Positions 37,103 through 43,153 of a stretch of DNA of 47,807 nucleotides are shown here, piece after piece. The notes under the pieces were generated by a model. That model ran no database searches. It was not told the origin of the DNA and saw nothing but the letters and a program-made list of their open reading frames with translations. The stretch lies in NCBI GenBank assembly GCA_964572965.1, contig CAZNHL010000029.1, positions 1 to 47,807 on the forward strand. Direction: 5' to 3'. Every line of letters begins with the position of its first letter. Positions within the stretch are counted from its first letter, which is position 1. Origin of the DNA: CAZNHL01 sp964572965 (lineage in GTDB: Bacteria > Bacteroidota > Bacteroidia > Cytophagales > UBA9547). Position numbers and translations under genes: made by a program.

Positions 37103-37801
37103 TCATTCAATATCATCAAAAGAAAAAAACCTGTTAAAGAACTGATTTGAAGCTTCTCTAAGTATTTTCATGTCATTTATAAAAGTACGGTTATCAGTAA
37201 ACTTGCCAATACGATTATCTATATATTCACGGGCGAATTGTTGCATTTTGCCATTTAAGTCTAACAAGTCATTCGGTAGACCTTCATAAAACTCTTCGAA
37301 AAGTTGCTCTTTGCTAATAATCAAAATAAGTGGTTCAAAATAACTAAACTCCTGAGGCACTTCTGTTTTTCCTTTATTATTTTGATATACTTCATACAAC
37401 TTCCCATTGTTCTTAATAAGTTCTAAGGACTGATTTTGAAAATATTCTAAATCTTCAAAAAAGTTATCCTCCCTATGAATTGAAATGTACTTTTCTTCTA
37501 TTAACTGAAATATCAGAGTAGTATAATATTTTTCATTAATAGTGCCAGGTTCCTTTATCAGCCATTCTAAAATATCTGATTGCCGGTCTTTATACTTATC
37601 ATAAATTCTATCAATCAGTTTATCCGGCAGACTATTAATAAAACTTTCTCTTTCAACTTGTTCATTGAAAGGTATATATAACAATAATTCAAAAAGCCAT
37701 GATAAATTCCCCGGAAATTCTTCTTTAGTTAATGCTGGATTGGACAAATATCGAACTGTCTTAACCTTATTGTTTTTGAATAACTGCTCTATAGTCTCCA
37801 T
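37103..37801 (-). CDS. 232-aa cytoplasmic protein of unknown function, orphan immunity-like
   Basis: No signal peptide or membrane segment. The protein is acidic and largely alpha-helical (METIEQLFKNNKVKTVRYLS at the start, REASNQFFNRFFSFDDIE at the end), AT-rich in codon use, with no catalytic motif I recognise. It stands alone on the minus strand with a border element 11 bp beyond its stop. Small, soluble, acidic, family-less proteins in such clusters are often immunity proteins of polymorphic toxins or antitoxins, but nothing here proves it. It ends with QFFNRFFSFDDIE, giving an aromatic-rich tail. The start is the only in-frame ATG before a stop. Confidence 0.7.
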   Translation of the reverse strand: METIEQLFKNNKVKTVRYLSNPALTKEEFPGNLSWLFELLLYIPFNEQVERESFINSLPDKLIDRIYDKYKDRQSDILEWLIKEPGTINEKYYTTLIFQLIEEKYISIHREDNFFEDLEYFQNQSLELIKNNGKLYEVYQNNKGKTEVPQEFSYFEPLILIISKEQLFEEFYEGLPNDLLDLNGKMQQFAREYIDNRIGKFTDNRTFINDMKILREASNQFFNRFFSFDDIE

Positions 37802-37916
37802 AAAGTCTCTGTCTTTTACTAGGAATCTTGTATTCCATCAACCTCACTTTAAGTTCCGGTTTAAACTTTTATCAGTACCGTTTTTAAATGTTTGAATCTC
37901 TAAAAACAAACCATTT

Positions 37917-37948
37917 AAAATGGAGCATGAAGATTGCTGCTCCATTTT
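37917..37948 (-). terminator. Rho-independent-like terminator of the DsbA/SDR/DUF5367 operon
   Basis: Perfect 11-bp stem AAAATGGAGCA/TGCTCCATTTT with a 10-nt loop, T-rich on both sides. Read on the minus strand it falls 62 bp after the stop codon of the DUF5367-like gene and is followed by TTTTAAATGGTTTGTTTTT. It may also stop transcription from the other side. Confidence 0.7.
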
Positions 37949-38010
37949 TATAAAAAAATCATGGAATGTGAAAGATACCCCCTATCCTATCAGATTTCGA
38001 TATTAACGAT

Positions 38011-38415
38011 TCAGGCTTGCTTTTGTCGCACTCCGATAATTATTGATGTCAATAATACTATAGAGTAGGCCCACATTAGCCAGGAACCAAATGCTGCAGC
38101 TCTGCCGGATGGCATATTTGGAAAAATATCTTGAAAAAATTGAATAACAAAAGTGTCGATAATCATTCCTGGTAATACCAGAAGAACTCCTGCGACTACA
38201 TTTTCAAGCCCTGACAGTTTAAGTTTTTTGAACGTAATAACTGAAATCAAAGCTAATGAAGGTATTACCGCCAAATATAAAATAGCAAGTATTACCGGTG
38301 ACTCGGTGATAAAGAAGAATTGTCCCGCAAAACGAAAAGCCAAAGTTGCTAAAAACCAAATTACAAAACCTACACCAAGAACCGGTACGATGAATGGTAT
38401 GTTCCCTTTATTCAT
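38011..38415 (-). CDS. Small four-helix membrane protein, DUF5367-like
   Basis: 134 aa with four hydrophobic segments at about 8-30 (PFIVPVLGVGFVIWFLATLA), 42-60, 72-93 and 108-128. The motif GFVIWFLATLAFRFAGQFFF and the length recall the DUF5367 family of small inner-membrane proteins, from memory. Function unknown. It is the last gene of the minus-strand set led by the DsbA-like gene (105 bp after the SDR stop) and is followed by a terminator hairpin, so it may be induced together with the redox genes. Confidence 0.75.
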   Translation of the reverse strand: MNKGNIPFIVPVLGVGFVIWFLATLAFRFAGQFFFITESPVILAILYLAVIPSLALISVITFKKLKLSGLENVVAGVLLVLPGMIIDTFVIQFFQDIFPNMPSGRAAAFGSWLMWAYSIVLLTSIIIGVRQKQA

Positions 38416-38520
38416 ATTTGTTTTTTTTGCTAAGATAATAATATGTTTTTCAAGGTAGCTTATATAAACTTCTTGTCTATATGTCCATCCCTATACAAAA
38501 CCGGGACAATTCTATATTTA

Positions 38521-39168
38521 TCAATATCCTGCTGTAAAACGAACCTGATGATGCTTGGGATTTTCTACTTCATCAGCGATCACTACGGCAACATCTTCTA
38601 CCGAAAGTACATTTCTGCCTTCTGCATTCATCACCGGATAGTCGGTTCCTAAACGGTATTTCCCCGTTCTTCCGATAGTAATGCCCGGGTTCATCTCTAA
38701 TGCAGGACTAAAATATGCCCAATCCAACTCCTTCTCTTCTTTGATCACTTCAAAATATGCTTTCGTCGCTTTTGCTTTTGGAATAAAAGGCAAATCCTGT
38801 GGTAAGGTATCCAGAATAGCAATTCCTCCTTCGGTCAGCAAACTACCACCACCGCCAACGATGATAAAACGTTTGACACCTGCCTGCTTTACGGCTTGTT
38901 GTATTGCCAGGCAGCCTTTCATAAAATCTTCTGCCAGGTTGGGATTAGCAGCAACAGGACTAAACGCATTCACGACTACATCCGCTCCTTTCAAAGTTTC
39001 GGTCAAAGCATTTAGATCCGTAACATCCACTTGGGCAAACTGTAGATTGCCTTTGTCTGAAGTTTTTTCTTTCCTAGAAATCGCCACTACATCGAATTTT
39101 CTATTGACTAATTCATTTGTGATTTGGCTACCTACAAATCCGGTAGCACCGATAACAGCTATTTTCAT
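38521..39168 (-). CDS. NAD(P)-binding NmrA/atypical SDR-family oxidoreductase or epimerase-like protein
   Basis: 215 aa, cytoplasmic. The N-terminus MKIAVIGATGFVGSQI gives the Rossmann GxxGxxG motif (Gly 7, 10 and 13), followed by DVTDLNALTETLKGADVVVN, KRFIIVGGGGSL and WAYFSPALEMNPGITIGRTG, the layout of NmrA-like atypical short-chain dehydrogenases (YwnB/YhfK type, about 210 aa). The classical YxxxK pair is not evident (AYFEVIKE is the nearest), so it may bind NAD(P)H as a sensor or act as a quinone or redox reductase. It lies 28 bp after the DsbA-like gene, so both are probably one transcript. In Bacteroidota and Firmicutes such genes are often next to HxlR-type regulators and respond to thiol or quinone stress; the link here is by position. 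Confidence 0.85.
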   Translation of the reverse strand: MKIAVIGATGFVGSQITNELVNRKFDVVAISRKEKTSDKGNLQFAQVDVTDLNALTETLKGADVVVNAFSPVAANPNLAEDFMKGCLAIQQAVKQAGVKRFIIVGGGGSLLTEGGIAILDTLPQDLPFIPKAKATKAYFEVIKEEKELDWAYFSPALEMNPGITIGRTGKYRLGTDYPVMNAEGRNVLSVEDVAVVIADEVENPKHHQVRFTAGY

Positions 39169-39196
39169 TGTTCTTTATATTATATTCGATCACTAA

Positions 39197-40054
39197 TTAT
39201 TCACAAGTCCCATCAGGTTTGCACGCGGCACCCTCAATGATTTCCAATTTAGTTGGCAGGTTTTCTTTTCGCCATTCGGCAAAAGATTTCTCTAATACTT
39301 CCAAAAACGATTTCGGGTCTTGTGCTCCCGAAATGGCATATTTTCGGTTGAACACAAAAAAAGGCACTCCGGTAACTCCAATTTGCTGAGCTTCCCTCAT
39401 ATCTGCTTGTACAGCCGGCAAGTAGGTTTGAGCTTCCAAGGCTTTTTTCAAGGCTGCGGCATCCAATCCTATGGTTTTACCTAAGTCCGTCAATGTAGCG
39501 ATATCGTCAATGTTTTTGCCATCGGTAAAGTAGGCTTTAAACATTAGCTCTTCCCCTTCGGCTCCTTTACCGTTTGCTTTGGCAAAGTGCTGAAACTGGT
39601 GTGCTCTCAAAGTATTGACAGGAATTGTTTTTTCAAAATCGTATTTCAATCCCACTCCCTTTGCCATTTGCGTAGCATAGCCATTAAGCTGTTTTGCTTC
39701 CGCCAGGCTGATTCTCTTTTTCTCTACCAGCACATCGTGAATGCTTCTGCCCGGCTGAGTTTGTAAGTCGGGCATAATCTGAAAGCTTTTCCATTCTATT
39801 TCCACATTATTTTTATCTGCAAAATCCTGTAATGCAGTTTCAAACTTCACTTTTCCGATGTAACAGAATGGACACATCACGTCGCTCCAGATTTCTATTT
39901 TCATTTTCTTATGCATTTTCCCCTCTGTTTTTGTCCTTGCAATATCCTCTTCATCCTCCGGCCCATTGTGAGTTGTACTGCTATTACGTGCATAAAGTAA
40001 CCCGAATGTCAGCAAAACAATTACAGACAACAGGGCAAGTATTTTGGAGTTCAT
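39197..40054 (-). CDS. DsbA/FrnE-family thiol oxidoreductase with N-terminal membrane anchor
   Basis: 285 aa. The first 22 residues (MNSKILALLSVIVLLTFGLL) form a membrane anchor or signal peptide, unlike most FrnE proteins, which are cytosolic and begin near MKIEIWSDVMCPFCYIGK. The CPFC active site is at residues 61-64, and the cis-Pro loop TGVPFFVFN and the helical insert with QLNGYATQMAKGVGL are typical of the DsbA/FrnE (2-hydroxychromene-2-carboxylate isomerase-like) fold. Two further cysteines close the protein (GAACKPDGTCE), perhaps a second redox or metal site. It is first in a minus-strand operon and divergent from an HxlR regulator whose operator sits in its promoter. If the first ATG is used it works in the periplasm; an internal Met (MHKKMKIEIW) would give a cytosolic form. 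Confidence 0.88.
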   Translation of the reverse strand: MNSKILALLSVIVLLTFGLLYARNSSTTHNGPEDEEDIARTKTEGKMHKKMKIEIWSDVMCPFCYIGKVKFETALQDFADKNNVEIEWKSFQIMPDLQTQPGRSIHDVLVEKKRISLAEAKQLNGYATQMAKGVGLKYDFEKTIPVNTLRAHQFQHFAKANGKGAEGEELMFKAYFTDGKNIDDIATLTDLGKTIGLDAAALKKALEAQTYLPAVQADMREAQQIGVTGVPFFVFNRKYAISGAQDPKSFLEVLEKSFAEWRKENLPTKLEIIEGAACKPDGTCE

Positions 40055-40092
40055 TTCTTTGTAATTAAATGCAGCACTTGGCTATTTCTGAA

Positions 40093-40110
40093 GTATTTAT
40101 GCAAAAATAC
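40093..40110. promoter_or_regulatory. Near-palindrome over the DsbA-like gene promoter
   Basis: GTATTT-ATGCAA-AAATAC: perfect 6-bp arms, and the centre TGCA is itself symmetrical. It covers the minus-7 box of the minus-strand promoter, so a regulator bound here would block that gene. Confidence 0.45.
40102..40109 (-). promoter_or_regulatory. Putative minus-7 box for the DsbA-like operon
   Basis: Minus strand TATTTTTG, an exact TAnnTTTG, the Bacteroidota sigma-A minus-7 consensus. It lies 48 bp upstream of the ATG at 40054. No clear TTG minus-33 box is present at the expected distance. Confidence 0.5.
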
Positions 40111-40122
40111 GAAAACAATACT

Positions 40123-40130
40123 TACTTTTG
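40123..40130 (+). promoter_or_regulatory. Putative minus-7 box for the HxlR gene
   Basis: Plus strand TACTTTTG, an exact TAnnTTTG. A transcript would start near 40136, inside the GTATAG half-site array, so the regulator probably represses itself. Confidence 0.5.
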
Positions 40131-40154
40131 TATAGCACTATACTGATGTATAGT
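40130..40154. promoter_or_regulatory. Three alternating GTATAG half-sites, candidate HxlR operator
   Basis: GTATAG-CA-CTATAC followed by TGAT and GTATAGT. The first two half-sites form a perfect palindrome with a 2-nt spacer and the last two a perfect 7-bp palindrome with a 4-nt spacer (ACTATAC-TGAT-GTATAGT). The array overlaps the presumed transcription start and the first ATG of the HxlR gene. Confidence 0.6.
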
Positions 40155-40541
40155 ATTGCGCTAAAATTATTTAGTATAAAAGTGGAATTAATCGATATCA
40201 ACGTCATCAAAAAATGCCCCGAATCCTATATGATGGCAGTAAATGACACCTTAAATGTGCTTTCCGGTAAATGGAAGTTACGTATTATGGCTTCCTTGCA
40301 ATTTGGTAAAAAACGTTTCAAGGATTTAGAAAATGAAATTCCGAAAATTACGCCCAGAATGCTCTCCAAAGAATTACGGGATTTGGAAATGAACGGCATG
40401 GTCAAAAGAACAGTTTACGATACCTTTCCCATTACGGTAGAATATGAATTTACTCCATCAGGAAAATCTTTTAAAAAAGTAATTGATGTGATGATTGAAT
40501 GGGGCATTGAGCACCGGCAGAATGTGATAAAGGAAGCCTAA
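40146..40541 (+). CDS. HxlR-family winged-helix transcriptional regulator
   Basis: The family core CPESYMMAVNDTLNVLSGKW, LRIMASLQFGKKRFKDLENE and RMLSKELRDLEMNGMVKRTV is unmistakably HxlR (MarR-like winged helix, about 110-130 aa). The conserved Cys in KKCPES (residue 24 from this start) is the position used as a redox sensor in YodB/HypR-type members. The start is uncertain: the ATG at 40146 lies within the presumed operator, a GTG at 40182 or the ATG at 40230 is possible, and a TTG at 40128 is unlikely. It is divergent from the DsbA-like gene with 91 bp between the two start codons. Probable role: thiol- or quinone-responsive repressor of itself and the minus-strand operon; sensor chemistry and target are inference. 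Confidence 0.88.
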   Translation: MYSIALKLFSIKVELIDINVIKKCPESYMMAVNDTLNVLSGKWKLRIMASLQFGKKRFKDLENEIPKITPRMLSKELRDLEMNGMVKRTVYDTFPITVEYEFTPSGKSFKKVIDVMIEWGIEHRQNVIKEA

Positions 40542-40595
40542 CATTCCATTAAAGCAAGAACCCTCTGTTCCAGAATGACACTATAACCCAGACTC

Positions 40596-40629
40596 CCACC
40601 GTGGTCGCGTCTCCTGTACAGACCACAAC
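40596..40629 (+). repeat. GC-rich border element E4
   Basis: CCCACCGTGGTCGCGTCTCC then TGTACAGACCACAAC, one of the longest copies. It continues with a CACTTTCGTCATAC tail also present in E5. Located 55 bp after the HxlR stop and 28 bp before the 3' end of the 127-aa gene. Confidence 0.7.
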
Positions 40630-40656
40630 ACTTTCGTCATACTCTGATTGATACTA

Positions 40657-41040
40657 CTACCTGTTATCAGACAATAATAAGATTGTATTCCACATCGCAT
40701 TCATAGTTGGGCCATTTAATATCCAAATCGAATCACTCTCATTTATATCAAGGTGTTCAAAATTACCCGACTTCCCGGCACTGAATGCATTCCTTTTCAA
40801 AATATCCAAAAAATCTTTATGTAAAATCTCCCCCTTAACTCCAAGAGATGTTAAATAATAAACAAACTCCTCTCCTATAATAGTATATACACCATCTCTT
40901 CTTTGAATTCCTAAAAGCGCTTTCTTGTTAAACTTATTTAAATCCTGAACGATTGGAGAGTTTTTGTCACAATAAGACTCTCCGGCTAACTTTGTAAAGT
41001 TATTTCGTTTGACTCTCGCTTCAATATTTATCTGCTTCAT
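40657..41040 (-). CDS. 127-aa cytoplasmic protein of unknown function, orphan immunity-like
   Basis: Soluble, no signal peptide or membrane segment. It is mixed alpha/beta, with KRDGVYTIIGEEFVYYLT-type strands in the middle and a hydrophobic WILNGPTMNAMWNTILLL near the end. I recognise no family. It is bracketed by two border elements (E4 beyond its stop, E5 upstream of its start), sits in a line of small same-strand genes, and has no toxin partner beside it. By size and setting it could be an orphan immunity protein; the evidence is only context. Confidence 0.65.
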   Translation of the reverse strand: MKQINIEARVKRNNFTKLAGESYCDKNSPIVQDLNKFNKKALLGIQRRDGVYTIIGEEFVYYLTSLGVKGEILHKDFLDILKRNAFSAGKSGNFEHLDINESDSIWILNGPTMNAMWNTILLLSDNR

Positions 41041-41103
41041 TGTATACCCTTTCTAAAACAAACACATTATCCTGATTACCGTTTTTTTGTTATTGTAAAC
41101 CTG

Positions 41104-41139
41104 CATTCCGGTCGTATGCCTGACCGACCACAACACTTT
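41104..41139 (+). repeat. GC-rich border element E5
   Basis: CATTCCGGTCGTATGCCTGA then CCGACCACAACACTTTTG. It shares the CGACCACAACACTTT tail with E4 and lacks the central CTC triplet of the other copies. It lies between the start of the 127-aa gene and the end of the 165-aa gene. Confidence 0.65.
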
Positions 41140-41172
41140 TGCCATACCTACCCATATCATGAGAGCTCCTCC

Positions 41173-41670
41173 TTAAAATTGGGCCAACACTACATACCAA
41201 CCATTACCTATATCTTGTATTACTTTATTACCGCTACTAATTAAATAATCCCGGTTTCCTACATAAACTAAATAGTAATTATTAAGTCCATAATCCCTCT
41301 TTTTGTAATCTATCCAAACGTTATTATGTGAAAACATAACTGTGTTAATACTTTTATCACTTAAGTATGACTGTGTTTGGGAGGTAAGCAAAATGTCCTT
41401 TCTAAAAGAGGAAGAATCACAATACAAATATGAATACATACCCGATTTAGTATAAGTAAAATAGTAGTAATCAGGGCAATTAAACGAATTTGACATCTCC
41501 TTTAATTCACTAATTTCAGCCCGATGCTCTTGATATTCTCTTAACATAAAGTCTACTATATCCTTAGAAGTATTTGCACTTCTGTAATACATAAAAAGAA
41601 TAAATACCACAAAAACGGCAATACCTGTTATCATTTTTAAAATAAAACTATTTGGTTCCTTCTGATGCAT
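41173..41670 (-). CDS. 165-aa protein with one N-terminal membrane segment, unknown function
   Basis: Residues about 8-28 (NSFILKMITGIAVFVVFILF) are a single transmembrane anchor, leaving a 135-residue extracytoplasmic part, most probably periplasmic. The soluble part is rich in Tyr and Ser and mixed in predicted structure (DKSINTVMFSHNNVWIDYKK); no family recognised. It is flanked by border elements E5 and E6. Such anchored small proteins occur among immunity genes acting against periplasm-delivered toxins, but nothing specific proves this role. Confidence 0.65.
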   Translation of the reverse strand: MHQKEPNSFILKMITGIAVFVVFILFMYYRSANTSKDIVDFMLREYQEHRAEISELKEMSNSFNCPDYYYFTYTKSGMYSYLYCDSSSFRKDILLTSQTQSYLSDKSINTVMFSHNNVWIDYKKRDYGLNNYYLVYVGNRDYLISSGNKVIQDIGNGWYVVLAQF

Positions 41671-41705
41671 CTTTTGCAGTTGAGACTACTAATAATTTCC
41701 ACCCT

Positions 41706-41724
41706 TTTGCCGTGGTCCGGGTCT
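41706..41724 (+). repeat. GC-rich border element E6 (partial)
   Basis: TTTGCCGTGGTCCGGGTCT, the left half only of the element. It lies between the start of the 165-aa gene and the end of the next small gene. Confidence 0.5.
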
Positions 41725-41766
41725 TTATTTGTTATGAATATCTGCTAAGTTAAACTTGTAGATTAT

Positions 41767-42102
41767 CTACTTTGTCTTTTTATAGACACATCTCTGGTTA
41801 TTATAATTGTATAAACAAGAGTCAATAATTAAATACCTTTCAGGCTTATTATTATTAAAACCATCAATCTCTACAATTACGGTGTCTTTGATAAGACTGT
41901 AATGACCAAAGTACTTTCTTTTCCTTAATTCAAAATGGTCATACAACAACAAAACTTTCCCACTAGGTTTAAATTTATAAGTATATGTAAAGCCATGCTC
42001 TGTATCTTGTATATAAGTACCTATAAGCTTTTGCTTATCCCCGAAGGTCAAGGATAAACAAAAGAAATAAAAAAATAGACCTACAATTATTTTAAATTTC
42101 AT
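41767..42102 (-). CDS. Small exported protein of unknown function (111 aa)
   Basis: I chose the ATG at 42102 (MKFKIIVGLFFYFFCLSLTF) because it begins a clean signal peptide; the ATG at 42120 adds six residues. The mature part (about 90 aa) reads KLIGTYIQDTEHGFTYTYKF, KVLLLYDHFELRKRKYFGHY and VEIDGFNNNKPERYLIIDSC, an all-beta pattern like small lipocalin-type or META-like domains that test a condition such as water or detergent, but no named family fits. Two Cys near the end could form a disulfide. It belongs to the same run of small minus-strand genes. Confidence 0.6.
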   Translation of the reverse strand: MKFKIIVGLFFYFFCLSLTFGDKQKLIGTYIQDTEHGFTYTYKFKPSGKVLLLYDHFELRKRKYFGHYSLIKDTVIVEIDGFNNNKPERYLIIDSCLYNYNNQRCVYKKTK

Positions 42103-42334
42103 CGCCCTTATCAACAACAACTAACTAATTATCAAAACCTTAACTCACAACCCCTACAGGTATTACTATTAAAAGTCCAGATAAGCCACGGAAATTCCGA
42201 AGAGCAGGAATTTGAAGGAATCCGGATTTATATAAACTAACATGCCTTTTTCGCCTTCTTCTCTTTTGAACATTTATTCCTAAAACAACGGGGATATATA
42301 ACTGTATGACCCCATTTCATCTAAATAACATTAC

Positions 42335-42811
42335 CTACCTGATAAACACAATATTATATTCAGGCTTGATGGTTTTATTATCACTAATAATTACAGCTAA
42401 TTCATTTTGTTTTACTGAAGAATCAATTGAATAAACAACATTTGTAACATTACTGTAATTGTCTTTAATATATTTTGCAATTAAATCCGCATGATTGATT
42501 ATAAAATCTACACCGGCATGATTAGAAGGTCCTAGTACAAGACAACTTGTTTTTTCATTCACCATTGGGGAGTAAAAAAAAACTGAAAACCAAGAATCAG
42601 AAGTATATTCATTATCTCCTTCATCGTTATAGTGATAATCATTATCATATAACCCTTCTTCATACTCAAACAATATTGGTAATGAATATTTTGAATCTAT
42701 TGAGTATTGATTATCAACTATGCCGGATAAAGTTTCAACGACAAATTCATGCGCCTGTCCAATAGTAACATCTTCTTGAAACAATACTAAAATATTATAA
42801 TAAGCATCCAT
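42335..42811 (-). CDS. 158-aa cytoplasmic protein of unknown function, orphan immunity-like
   Basis: No signal peptide. Acidic, with a very Asp/Tyr-rich loop (about residues 52-72, YDNDYHYNDEGDNEYTSDSW). MDAYYNILVLFQEDVTIGQA and NIVFIR suggest an alpha/beta fold. It resembles the small acidic immunity proteins found behind polymorphic toxins in size and composition only; I cannot assign a family. It is the rightmost of the small minus-strand genes before the Asp-box gene on the other strand. Confidence 0.65.
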   Translation of the reverse strand: MDAYYNILVLFQEDVTIGQAHEFVVETLSGIVDNQYSIDSKYSLPILFEYEEGLYDNDYHYNDEGDNEYTSDSWFSVFFYSPMVNEKTSCLVLGPSNHAGVDFIINHADLIAKYIKDNYSNVTNVVYSIDSSVKQNELAVIISDNKTIKPEYNIVFIR

Positions 42812-43153
42812 TCTATTTCGCCCCCGTTACTTTAATCAAGTCTTTAATACCTGTTGTTCCAAAGAAATTTCATACTAAGCCCCACCATGCAAACCTCCTC
42901 AAGGTTCAACGTTTTAGCTCTTGGTAGATTGCCCTTAACTAAACGGCATTGAATTACAAACTATGAAGAGCGAGTCCATCTTTAAATTAATTGCTCTTTG
43001 TGTCCACCTTTTCAATAAAAATCTTAGTCTAACTTATCTCATTCGGCCCTATGAGACAACAATTATTTCACTAGTCCGGCACATACCTTATATATTTATT
43101 CTCTCGGATATTTAATATCAGGGAATCTTTTTTCTAACAAAACTGTCAATTGT
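42812..43153. other. Divergent intergenic region, no gene seen
   Basis: 342 bp between the 158-aa gene (minus) and the Asp-box gene (plus). No exact TAnnTTTG box stands out on either strand. A stretch at 42891-42917 (CCACCATGCAAACCTCCTC and then CAAC) may be a very degenerate border element. No ORF above 30 codons looks real. Confidence 0.45.

Noticed and set aside
42169..42273. 34-aa open frame on the minus strand (starting MFKREEGEKG)
   Set aside because: Very short, no recognisable motif or supporting neighbours; it could equally be chance or the tail of a lost gene.
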